Assembly (NCBI GenBank): GCA_002400085.1
Contig: DHEX01000091.1
Span: 1-11,989, forward strand
DNA: 11,989 nt
From: Clostridiaceae bacterium UBA4839
GTDB lineage: Bacteria > Bacillota > Clostridia > Clostridiales > Caloramatoraceae
Reading direction: 5' to 3'
A program made the translations under genes and the position numbers. Positions 5,989 to 11,989 of the stretch are shown piece by piece. Each line of letters opens with the position of its first letter. Positions within the stretch are counted from its first letter, which is position 1. Under the pieces are notes generated by a model. The model was not told the origin of the DNA and made no database searches. It saw only the letters and a program-made list of their open reading frames with translations.

Positions 5989-7311
5989 ATGAGCCATACT
6001 AAGCTTCAAACCGTTAATTCATTTGCTGAAAACAAATTGCTGCCTGTAGCTAATAAAATAAGCAGACAAAGACATTTGCTTGCAATAAGGGATTCTTTTC
6101 TTACAGTTTTGCCTGTAACCCTGCTGGGTGGTGTTGCTTCAATTTTATCATCACCTCCTGTTGGTTCCAAGCCAATCCAGGCAACTAATTTATTTAATAA
6201 GTTTCTTCTGGCATGGAGCGGATTTGCAAATCATTATTCATCCGTATTAAGCTGGCTGTATGCTGTAACCTTAGGATCATATGCATTATATATATGTATT
6301 GGCATTGCCTATTATCTTGCAAAATCATATAAAATGGAACCGTTTATACCTACTCTTACATCATTGGTATGCTTTATAATTATAACTGCAGTACCAGGAG
6401 AACTTTCTTTTGATAAAAAAGAGATACTGATCAATTATTTTGACGGAAAAGGCCTTTTTACAGGAATGCTGACAGCATTGATTGCAGTGGAATTGTTCAG
6501 ATTTCTAAAGAATAAAAAAGTAGGATACATTAAGATGCCGGATACAGTGCCTCCAGCTCTGACGGCTTCTTTTGAGGCTTTAGCCCCTGTTATAATAACA
6601 ATAGGTGCTTTTTTCCTTGCAAATTCAATTATAGTAAACATAACTGGAAATCCTATACCTAAAGCTGTATTATCAGTTATGGCTCCTGCTATAAAAAGTG
6701 CAGATAACGTATTTGTAGTATTCATTATTACAGCACTCACTCAATTCTTATGGTTCTTCGGAATTCACGATGCTGCTATCGGCACAGTTGTTGGGCCAAT
6801 AAGAGATCATAACTTAGCTATGAATGCTTCGGCAGCAATGGCCCACCAGAGTCTTCCTTATATATTTACAACACCTTTCTGGGTGTATTTCGTTGTAATA
6901 GGCGGCTCAGGTGCTACCTTCGGATTGGTGCTGATGCTTATGAAAAGTAAATCAAAGCAGCTAAAAACAGTGGGAAAGCTTAGCTTTTTACCATCACTTT
7001 TTGGTATAAATGAGCCTGTACTTTTTGGTGTACCTCTTGTATTAAATCCTTTATTCTTTATACCTTTCATCCTGGCAGAATCGCTTAATGCAGTTATTTC
7101 ATTTTTGCTTATGCAGTTTGGGATCATTGGTAAAACCTACATCATGGGGGGATGGAATTTATTTTCTCCTATAGGTGCTTTTATATCAACTATGGATTGG
7201 AAGGCTCTAGTTCTTGTTATAGCTTTGATTGTAATGGATACACTAATTTATCTTCCTTTCTTCAAAGTATATGAAAAAAAGTTAATAAAAGAAGAAGAAA
7301 AAGAACTTTAA
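5989..7311 (+). CDS. licC: PTS EIIC component, lactose/cellobiose family permease
   Basis: This 440-residue integral membrane protein is the sugar channel of the PTS. It should translocate a beta-diglucoside while EIIB phosphorylates it. The N-terminus (ENKLLPVANKISRQRHLLAIRD) is the typical amphipathic lead-in of cellobiose EIICs. About ten hydrophobic segments follow. Conserved substrate-site motifs are FFGIHDAAIG with H260 and the loop GINEPVLFGVPLVLNP with E342. In the related ChbC structure the corresponding His and Glu contact the sugar and its phosphorylated hydroxyl. The length is normal (430-450). An in-frame ATG at 5968 overlaps the glycosidase stop, but AAGGGGG at 5974-5980 lies 8 nt before the ATG at 5989, so that start is used. 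A 49-nt gap with no terminator separates it from the EIIB gene. Confidence 0.92.
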   Translation: MSHTKLQTVNSFAENKLLPVANKISRQRHLLAIRDSFLTVLPVTLLGGVASILSSPPVGSKPIQATNLFNKFLLAWSGFANHYSSVLSWLYAVTLGSYALYICIGIAYYLAKSYKMEPFIPTLTSLVCFIIITAVPGELSFDKKEILINYFDGKGLFTGMLTALIAVELFRFLKNKKVGYIKMPDTVPPALTASFEALAPVIITIGAFFLANSIIVNITGNPIPKAVLSVMAPAIKSADNVFVVFIITALTQFLWFFGIHDAAIGTVVGPIRDHNLAMNASAAMAHQSLPYIFTTPFWVYFVVIGGSGATFGLVLMLMKSKSKQLKTVGKLSFLPSLFGINEPVLFGVPLVLNPLFFIPFILAESLNAVISFLLMQFGIIGKTYIMGGWNLFSPIGAFISTMDWKALVLVIALIVMDTLIYLPFFKVYEKKLIKEEEKEL

Positions 7312-7360
7312 TTATATTAAAGCAACTATAATAACGCTCACTATATGAAAGGAGAATATT

Positions 7361-7666
7361 ATGAAAATTTTACTTGTATGTTTTGCTGGAATGTCTACCA
7401 GCATTATGATGAAAAAAATGAAGGAATCTGCAGCTAAAAAGAAAATTGATCTGGACATAAATGCTGTACCTCTCAGCAAATTTCAGGACAACCTTGATGG
7501 CGTTAACGCCATATTGCTTGGGCCTCAGGTAAGATATGCCGTTAAGGATGTAGAAAAAACAACTGAAGGGAAAATACCTGTTATGGTAATCAACTCCGTT
7601 GATTATGGAATGATGAATGGTGATAAGGTTCTTGATGAAACAATAAAAATGGTAAAAGACAAATAA
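7361..7666 (+). CDS. licB: PTS EIIB component, lactose/cellobiose family
   Basis: This 101-residue cytoplasmic protein accepts phosphate from EIIA on a cysteine and hands it to the sugar in EIIC. The phosphocysteine loop CFAGMSTS is at 7-14 with Cys7 as the active residue, right after the first beta strand (KILLV). The motif ILLGPQVRY at about 52-60 and DYGMMNGDKVL near the C-terminus are typical of cellobiose EIIB. It is full length for the family. AAAGGAG lies 6 nt before the ATG. It is the last gene of the operon, and its stop is 7 nt before the terminator hairpin. Together with EIIA and EIIC it makes a complete three-protein PTS permease, so no component needs to be borrowed from elsewhere. 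Confidence 0.93.
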   Translation: MKILLVCFAGMSTSIMMKKMKESAAKKKIDLDINAVPLSKFQDNLDGVNAILLGPQVRYAVKDVEKTTEGKIPVMVINSVDYGMMNGDKVLDETIKMVKDK

Positions 7667-7673
7667 AATAATA

Positions 7674-7726
7674 AAAATAATCAGGCATGATAATCTAATA
7701 ATAATTCTCATGCCTGATTATTTTTT
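7674..7726 (+). terminator. Strong bidirectional terminator after the PTS operon
   Basis: AAAATAATCAGGCATGA and TCATGCCTGATTATTTT form a perfect 17-bp stem around a 17-nt loop and run into TTTTTT. In the other direction the stem is followed by TTTTTATTATTTT, so it may also stop transcripts of the convergent gene ending at 7792. Confidence 0.92.
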
Positions 7727-7791
7727 ACAGGCTCAAAACATCCTTTTATTATAATTCATCTAATTGTAACTCCTAAATGTAAATTAAATTT

Positions 7792-8820
7792 TTACTCCAA
7801 ACTACTATTGGGTAAAACTATATCAAATTTACCTTCAGGAATTTGAAACTCTTTATTATTGGTAATAATTTTTCCATTAATTAATTGCATCTCAAAAAGA
7901 ATTTTTTCATTAGATAAACCCCAAATATAAGTCTTTCCCGTTGCTCCATATGAAATTAATAATATGTCATCATATATTCCAATTTGTGGTTGATCATTTA
8001 AAAATTCCATTTCATTAATATTCATATTAGCATTTGCTATACTTTTTAACTTCTGAAATATTGATACTTCTTCATATTTCATAGAGCTTATTGAAATTTT
8101 TCCTAAACCATCATAAGTATTTACATAAATATCTTTTCCGATTACAACAGGTCTCACAACATAATTAATACAGCATTGTCCTTGCATATCTACTTTGTTA
8201 AATTTAATACTACTACCTTCAATTTCAATTATATATAACCCAGAAGCCATCCCATTATTCTCTATAGGATGATAATAATGTACCAATACCTTTATTGTAT
8301 TGTTATCTTGAAAAATCAACATAGGCTGAAATAAATTAGCTTCACTATTTTCTTTAGTTATATCAACATTTAATTTAGATATATTTCCCTTATTATTCTT
8401 TTCTATAGTTACTCCATTTTGGTTTCCATATACACTATAAATAATACCATTTGCTTTTAATATCTCTCTATCGTCCTTATATTTTACATTAATTTTTGGA
8501 CTGTCTGTAGAAACTTTATCCTTTTTTACATATAAGTTTTCTCTGCCATTCCAAAGTATTCCCGTGCAATCATCCCCATTGTTAAATTTAATAATGGGTT
8601 TATTATCTATTTCTACAGTTTGATTTTTCATATCATATTTAACCTGATAAAGTTTAAAACTATCGAAATCATAAATTAAGAAGGGAATAGAATTGTACAT
8701 TGTATCTTTACTATTTAAAGATTGTGTACTTTTATCATTAGTGCTACGCAAAAAATATATAATTCCAGAAACTGCTATTACAACTATTAACATTATTGAA
8801 AAAGTTAACTTCCTATTCAT
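7792..8820 (-). CDS. Membrane-anchored extracytoplasmic protein, unrecognised
   Basis: This 342-residue protein was not recognised. It starts with a basic tip (MNRK) and one hydrophobic segment at about residues 6-24, with no cysteine, so it is an uncleaved anchor or signal sequence rather than a lipoprotein. A serine/threonine/asparagine-rich linker follows (residues 25-42). The rest is soluble and strand-rich, with repeated short hydrophobic strands alternating with Gly/Asn turns (for example GIIYSVYGNQNGV, GLYIIEIEG, DILLISYGATGKTYIWGL). That pattern resembles a beta-propeller or a stack of beta-hairpins exposed outside the cell. The start at 8820 has GGAGGAG in good position. It stands alone, with its own promoter at 8896-8924, and converges on the PTS operon. 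A sensory or cell-envelope role is possible, but no function can be claimed. Confidence 0.75.
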   Translation of the reverse strand: MNRKLTFSIMLIVVIAVSGIIYFLRSTNDKSTQSLNSKDTMYNSIPFLIYDFDSFKLYQVKYDMKNQTVEIDNKPIIKFNNGDDCTGILWNGRENLYVKKDKVSTDSPKINVKYKDDREILKANGIIYSVYGNQNGVTIEKNNKGNISKLNVDITKENSEANLFQPMLIFQDNNTIKVLVHYYHPIENNGMASGLYIIEIEGSSIKFNKVDMQGQCCINYVVRPVVIGKDIYVNTYDGLGKISISSMKYEEVSIFQKLKSIANANMNINEMEFLNDQPQIGIYDDILLISYGATGKTYIWGLSNEKILFEMQLINGKIITNNKEFQIPEGKFDIVLPNSSLE

Positions 8821-8895
8821 TATTACTCCTCCTACTCTGTAATTAATTATATATTATATAATTACCTAAAATATATTTCATGCTAGCCTTCCATA

Positions 8896-8924
8896 ATTAT
8901 ACAGATAATACTTGTTTTTTGCAA
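8896..8924 (-). promoter_or_regulatory. Sigma-A promoter of the membrane-anchored protein gene
   Basis: On the minus strand, TTGCAA (8924-8919) and TATAAT (8901-8896) are separated by exactly 17 bp, one of the best promoter matches in the window. It would give a leader of about 69 nt before the ATG at 8820. The -35 box overlaps a small TACTTG/CAAGTA hairpin (8909-8927). Confidence 0.7.
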
Positions 8925-8942
8925 GTACTTTTTCATAAAAAG

Positions 8943-9055
8943 TTAAAAGTGGAGAACATTGCAACTGGAATTTCCACAATGTTGCAAACCCAGGTTTTCA
9001 AGGCTTTGGCTCAATCTTCCTTCAATTTTTTCCCTTAGTCCTTATTCCTTAATCC
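8943..9055 (-). repeat. Relic or dispersed-repeat-like intergenic segment
   Basis: The roughly 335-bp gap between the membrane-anchored protein gene and glmS holds no intact gene. On the minus strand a 32-codon frame without a start codon ends at TAA (8943-8945) and reads protein-like, with REKIEGRLSQSLENLGLQHC and then GNSSCNVLHF. An imperfect inverted repeat at 8959-8987 has TTGCAAC and GTTGCAA arms and a TGGAA/TTCCA core. Three tandem heptamers of the form GGANTAA (GGATTAA, GGAATAA, GGACTAA) lie at 9055-9035. Together these suggest the tail of a degenerated gene or a small dispersed repeat. The composition is less AT-rich than nearby spacers. No named element is recognised. Confidence 0.3.
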
Positions 9056-9116
9056 GCTTTTATGTGCAAATGAAAAGAGAGGAAACCAGGATTTTCTATC
9101 ATTTTTATTTAGCTTT

Positions 9117-9147
9117 AAAATATGCCACGTGCTTTGCACGTGGCATA
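9117..9147 (-). terminator. Terminator after glmS
   Basis: TATGCCACGTGC and GCACGTGGCATA form a perfect 12-bp stem around a 3-nt AAA loop, beginning 10 nt after the glmS stop codon. The U-run that follows in the minus-strand RNA is short (UUUU), but stem strength and position make it a convincing Rho-independent terminator. Confidence 0.85.
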
Positions 9148-9156
9148 AAAAACTTC

Positions 9157-10986
9157 CTACTCGACTGTTACTGATTTTGCTAAATTCCTTGGCTTATCTA
9201 CGTCGCAGCCCTTTTCTACTGCCATGTAGTAGGCAAGAAGCTGGAGGGGGATAACCTCGAGAACTGGGGCAAGGATTGGTAAGGTCTTTGGAATGTAAAC
9301 CCACTGATTTGAAACCTTTTCAATGTCGGTGTTTCCTTCCATGGTAAAGCATATCACCCTTGCACCGCGGGTTACAACCTCACGAATGTTGCTTACCATC
9401 TTTTCAAATATATCCTTTTGTGTTGCCAGTGCAATAACTGGTACACCCTTGTCAATAAGAGCAATAGGTCCATGCTTTAGCTCACCTGCTGCATAGGCAT
9501 CTGCATGAATATATGATATCTCTTTAAGCTTTAGGGCACCCTCTAAAGCCACTGCAAAATCTAAGCCTCTTCCTATATAATAGATATCCTTAAACATATA
9601 AGTTTTATCTGCAAACTTTTGAAGCTCTTCCTTTTGCTCTAAAACCTTCTCAGCTTTTGATGGAAGCTTCATCATTTCATCCCTTATTACCCTGTATTCT
9701 TCTAGAGATAAATTGCCGTTTAATCTTCCAAGGTATAAAGCAATTATATACATAGCAATTAGCTGGGTAGTATATGCCTTTGTTGAAGCCACTGCTATTT
9801 CAGGCCCTGCCCAAGTATATAAAATGTCATCGGCTTCCCTTGCGACTGAGCTTCCAACCACATTAGTTACAGCAATAACCCTTGAGCCATTAGCCTTTGC
9901 ACTTCTAAGTGCAGCTAAAGTGTCTGCTGTTTCGCCAGACTGTGAAATAACAATCGTTAAAGTATTCTTATTTATAATTGGATTTCTATATCTAAATTCA
10001 GAAGCAATATCAACCTCAACAGGAATTCTTGATAACCTTTCAATAACATATTTTCCAACCATTCCTGCATGATAGGCAGTGCCGCAGGCCACAATAAATA
10101 TCTTATTGATGTTCTTCAAATCCTCCCCTGTAAGGCTTATATCATCAAGCCTTATTTCATCTGAATCTGGCATAATTCTTGATGTCATAGTATCCTTAAT
10201 TGCCTTAGGCTGCTCATGAATTTCTTTAAGCATAAAATGCTTGTATCCACCCTTTTCTGCAGCCTCAGCATCCCAAGTTACATGGAAAACTTCCTTTTTA
10301 ACTGGAAGCCCTTCCTTAGTTAAAATATCAACTTTATCCTTATATAAAACAGCAATTTCATTATCATCAAGCAAATAAATATCCCTTGTAGTGGCTAAAA
10401 TTGCAGGAATATCTGATGCAATAAAATTGCCCTCCTTTGAAAGTCCAACTATAAGAGGACTATCCTTTCTAACAGCAACTATTTTTTCAGGCTCCTTGCT
10501 GCATAAAACTCCAATGGCATAAGAGCCTTGAAGCTTATCTACAGCTTTCATAACAGCCTCCACAATATTCCCGTGGTAATAATAATCAATAAGATATGGA
10601 ATAACTTCAGTGTCAGTCTCGGTTACAAAATGATAGCCTAGAGATGTAAGCCATTTCCTTAAAGCCATATAATTTTCAATAATCCCATTGTGCACAACGC
10701 TTATAGTTGAATCAGCATTTGAATGTGGATGGGAATTTAAATCTGATGGCTCACCATGGGTTGCCCATCTTGTATGTCCAATTCCAACGTTTCCATAAAG
10801 GGGGTTCTCCTTTAGCTTGCTTTCAAGGTTTGAAATTCTCCCCTTGCATTTTTCAACAATTACTTTATCATCCTTAATCACTGCAACTCCTGCTGAATCA
10901 TATCCCCTATACTCAAGCTTTTTTAAACCCTCTATTAATAGGGGCGCCGCTTCATTACTGCCAATATAGCCAACAATTCCGCACAT
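9157..10986 (-). CDS. glmS: Glutamine-fructose-6-phosphate aminotransferase (isomerizing)
   Basis: This 609-residue, full-length cytoplasmic enzyme makes glucosamine 6-phosphate from fructose 6-phosphate and glutamine, the first committed step to UDP-GlcNAc and peptidoglycan. The N-terminal Ntn glutaminase domain starts MCGIVGYIGS, with Cys2 exposed as nucleophile after Met removal. HTRWATHGEP at 71-80 and HNGIIEN at 99-105 line the glutamine site. Two SIS domains follow (about 290-420 and 455-600), with CGTAYHAG near 301, the sugar-phosphate loop SQSGETADT at 349-357 and EGALKLKE in the second SIS. The C-terminus DKPRNLAKSVTVE is the conserved tail that closes the active site. AAGGGAGAG precedes the ATG. 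Expression is controlled by the glmS ribozyme just upstream. The neighbouring glmM encodes the next pathway step. Confidence 0.98.
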   Translation of the reverse strand: MCGIVGYIGSNEAAPLLIEGLKKLEYRGYDSAGVAVIKDDKVIVEKCKGRISNLESKLKENPLYGNVGIGHTRWATHGEPSDLNSHPHSNADSTISVVHNGIIENYMALRKWLTSLGYHFVTETDTEVIPYLIDYYYHGNIVEAVMKAVDKLQGSYAIGVLCSKEPEKIVAVRKDSPLIVGLSKEGNFIASDIPAILATTRDIYLLDDNEIAVLYKDKVDILTKEGLPVKKEVFHVTWDAEAAEKGGYKHFMLKEIHEQPKAIKDTMTSRIMPDSDEIRLDDISLTGEDLKNINKIFIVACGTAYHAGMVGKYVIERLSRIPVEVDIASEFRYRNPIINKNTLTIVISQSGETADTLAALRSAKANGSRVIAVTNVVGSSVAREADDILYTWAGPEIAVASTKAYTTQLIAMYIIALYLGRLNGNLSLEEYRVIRDEMMKLPSKAEKVLEQKEELQKFADKTYMFKDIYYIGRGLDFAVALEGALKLKEISYIHADAYAAGELKHGPIALIDKGVPVIALATQKDIFEKMVSNIREVVTRGARVICFTMEGNTDIEKVSNQWVYIPKTLPILAPVLEVIPLQLLAYYMAVEKGCDVDKPRNLAKSVTVE

Positions 10987-11018
10987 ATTAACTCTCCCTT
11001 CAAAGCCCTATTAAATTT

Positions 11019-11150
11019 GACCTCGCCCCTTTGTCCTTAAAATTGCTTTCAAGTTTTGTTAGGCTTATAACGGTGGTCAGCCGCAGGGCACCCGCCGAAA
11101 AGCTCGATAAACCCTGCCCTCGTCAACTTATAATTATAAGTTCCGGCGCT
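11019..11150 (-). ncRNA. glmS ribozyme (glucosamine-6-phosphate riboswitch)
   Basis: The minus strand upstream of glmS carries the conserved parts of this self-cleaving riboswitch in order: AGCGCC at the cleavage site, P1 built from AACTTATAA/TTATAAGTT, GACGAGG, the P2 GCAGGG/CCCTGC pair, TTTATCGA, TTCGGCGG, GGCTGACCACC, and the 3' part with GGACAAAGGGG. By comparison with characterised examples, cleavage should fall between A at 11150 and G at 11149. When glucosamine 6-phosphate binds as a cofactor, the RNA cuts itself and, in Bacillus, the downstream fragment is degraded by RNase J1, which lowers GlmS. The 3' boundary is approximate. Identification is firm from sequence and position. Confidence 0.95.
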
Positions 11151-11157
11151 TAAAATT

Positions 11158-11199
11158 TTATACAATATCATATTCAAAAAAATTCCAGCACTGCTTCAT
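11158..11199 (-). CDS. 13-codon leader ORF abutting the glmS ribozyme
   Basis: A small ORF encodes MKQCWNFFEYDIV. It has an excellent ribosome-binding site, AAGGGGG with 6 nt to the ATG. Its TAA (11160-11158) ends 7 nt before the predicted A-1 of the ribozyme. A ribosome pausing or terminating there would be expected to cover the cleavage site (11150/11149) and the start of P1. The peptide has no run of one codon, so it is not a classic attenuation peptide. The ORF and its ribosome-binding site are plain in the sequence; translation and any effect on the ribozyme are inference. It could also be a chance ORF. Confidence 0.45.
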   Translation of the reverse strand: MKQCWNFFEYDIV

Positions 11200-11215
11200 A
11201 TAACACCCCCTTAAA

Positions 11216-11243
11216 ATTATATTTTTGTAATTATAAAGATCAA
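11216..11243 (-). promoter_or_regulatory. Candidate glmS promoter
   Basis: On the minus strand, TTGATC (11243-11238) and TATAAT (11221-11216) are 16 bp apart. The start site would be near 11209, within the leader ORF's AAGGGGG. A second TATAAT at 11235-11230 lacks a clear -35 box but would give a leader transcript with the whole ribosome-binding site. Either way the promoter lies between the glmM terminator and the ribozyme, so glmS has its own transcript. Confidence 0.5.
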
Positions 11244-11345
11244 ACTGCTCCCCATTTTTATTTTTTTCATAAACTGCTTTACACTATCGAAACCTTTTCA
11301 TATATATTTTGTTATATTTTCAATATACTTGAAGATATATTGAAA

Positions 11346-11379
11346 TTTAAAAATGCCCCGTAAATGAGGCATTTTTAAA
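11346..11379 (-). terminator. Terminator after glmM
   Basis: TTTAAAAATGCC and GGCATTTTTAAA form a 12-bp stem around a 10-nt loop, starting 1 nt after the glmM stop codon. The U-run UUUUU is in the 3' arm, and UUU follows it. It separates glmM transcription from glmS. Confidence 0.8.
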
Positions 11380-11380
11380 A

Positions 11381-11989
11381 CTATTTACTGCATTTTTTCT
11401 TTATAATATCTGCAAGCTCATGAGCCATCTTGTCTATTTCTTTCTGATCCTCTCCTTCAAGCATTACTCTAATTAAAGGTTCAGTACCTGATGGTCTTAT
11501 AAGGACTCTTCCTCTTCCCTCAAGGGCTTTTTCCATATCCTCAATCTTTGCAGTTATTTCTTTATCTGTTTTATACAGTTCCTTGTATTTATTATCAACC
11601 TTTACATTTACGAGTACCTGTGGAAGTTCTTTCATTATTGAAGCAAGCTCTGACATTTTCTTTCCGCTCTTTTTATAAGCCCCTGTCATCTTAATTGCAG
11701 TTATAAGACCGTCCCCTGTTGTATTGTAATCTAAAAGAATTATATGTCCTGATTGTTCGCCTCCAATTTTATGACCTTCTTGAAGCATTTTTTCAAGGAC
11801 ATATCTATCCCCAACTTTAGTCTTAACAACGTTTATTCCTTCTCTTTTCATTGCTATTTCAAGTCCCATATTGCTCATAACGGTAACAACCAATGTGTTG
11901 TTGTCAAGTTTTCCCTGCTCTTTCATTGATTTTGCAAGGATTGCCATAGCAAAATCCCCATCTACCACATTTCCGTTTTCATCTACAGT
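11381..11989 (-). CDS. glmM: Phosphoglucosamine mutase, C-terminal part (cut by window edge)
   Basis: The last 202 codons of a protein of about 450 residues lie here; the start is beyond the right edge of the window. The frame runs open to the last base (first residues TVDENGN). A GTG at 11968 is internal, not a start. GlmM converts glucosamine 6-phosphate to glucosamine 1-phosphate in the cytoplasm, the step after GlmS. Visible parts are the end of domain 2 just after the metal-binding loop (which is off the edge), TKVGDRYVLEKM, the sugar-recognition loop GGEQSGHI, DYNTTGDG, and the domain 4 phosphate-binding loop RPSGTEPLIRVM. The catalytic serine is outside the window. The residues seen are typical, with no sign of damage. 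It is followed at once by its terminator, then by the separately promoted glmS. Confidence 0.96.
   Translation of the reverse strand, partial: TVDENGNVVDGDFAMAILAKSMKEQGKLDNNTLVVTVMSNMGLEIAMKREGINVVKTKVGDRYVLEKMLQEGHKIGGEQSGHIILLDYNTTGDGLITAIKMTGAYKKSGKKMSELASIMKELPQVLVNVKVDNKYKELYKTDKEITAKIEDMEKALEGRGRVLIRPSGTEPLIRVMLEGEDQKEIDKMAHELADIIKKKCSK

Noticed and set aside
8909..8933. TACTTG/CAAGTA hairpin followed by CTTTTT as a plus-strand terminator
   Set aside because: The stem is only six bp, no plus-strand gene ends here, and the sequence is better explained as the -35 region of the minus-strand promoter at 8896-8924.
8959..9174. 71-codon plus-strand open frame across the glmS terminator
   Set aside because: It has no ribosome-binding site, an unlikely composition, and it runs through the glmS terminator hairpin and into the antisense end of glmS. 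It is a chance frame.
11381..11968. GTG at 11968 as a start of a short glmM-like gene
   Set aside because: The reading frame continues without a stop to the window edge with normal GlmM sequence, so this is an internal valine codon of a gene cut by the window.

Overview
The window reads as chromosomal DNA of a low-GC Gram-positive anaerobe, most likely Clostridium or a close relative. The evidence is very AT-rich intergenic DNA, strong Shine-Dalgarno sequences (AGGAGG, AAGGGGG) before nearly every gene, a glmS ribozyme (a Firmicutes-type control element) and a LicR-type PRD regulator next to a lactose/cellobiose-family PTS. No tRNA, rRNA, CRISPR array, intact insertion sequence or origin was found.

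Layout. (1) 1-1706, minus strand: a GNAT acetyltransferase, then a possible 30-codon ORF overlapping by ATGA a four-helix membrane protein, which is closely followed by a class I methyltransferase. This is a small accessory group of unknown purpose. (2) 1707-2148: a gene-poor stretch with a 74-codon, start-less open frame of unusually high GC, probably a relic, and the regulator's terminator. (3) 2149-7726: a complete beta-glucoside (cellobiose/lichenan-type) module. A LicR-like activator (HTH-HTH-PRD-PRD-EIIB-EIIA) points left. A divergent operon EIIA, GH1 6-phospho-beta-glucosidase, EIIC, EIIB points right and ends at a strong terminator. A perfect 13-bp inverted repeat just upstream of the operon -35 box is the likely activator site. 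(4) 7792-8924, minus: one unrecognised membrane-anchored extracytoplasmic protein with its own good promoter. (5) 8943-9117: relic or repeat-like DNA. (6) 9117-11989, minus: glmS with its terminator, the glmS ribozyme, a 13-codon leader ORF ending 7 nt before the ribozyme cleavage site, a promoter, the glmM terminator and the C-terminal part of glmM, cut by the window edge.

How the genes work together. The PTS imports and phosphorylates a beta-diglucoside (EIIB Cys, EIIA His, EIIC channel) and the GH1 enzyme splits the 6-phosphate product. The regulator senses PTS phosphorylation state, although two of its four usual PRD histidines are replaced. GlmS and GlmM are consecutive steps of UDP-GlcNAc synthesis (fructose-6-P to glucosamine-6-P to glucosamine-1-P), with glmS under product feedback by its self-cleaving leader.

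Most of the window is ordinary core or catabolic biology. The points most worth following are the translated-looking leader ORF abutting the glmS ribozyme, the missing PRD histidines, and the two unexplained relic-like intergenic stretches.
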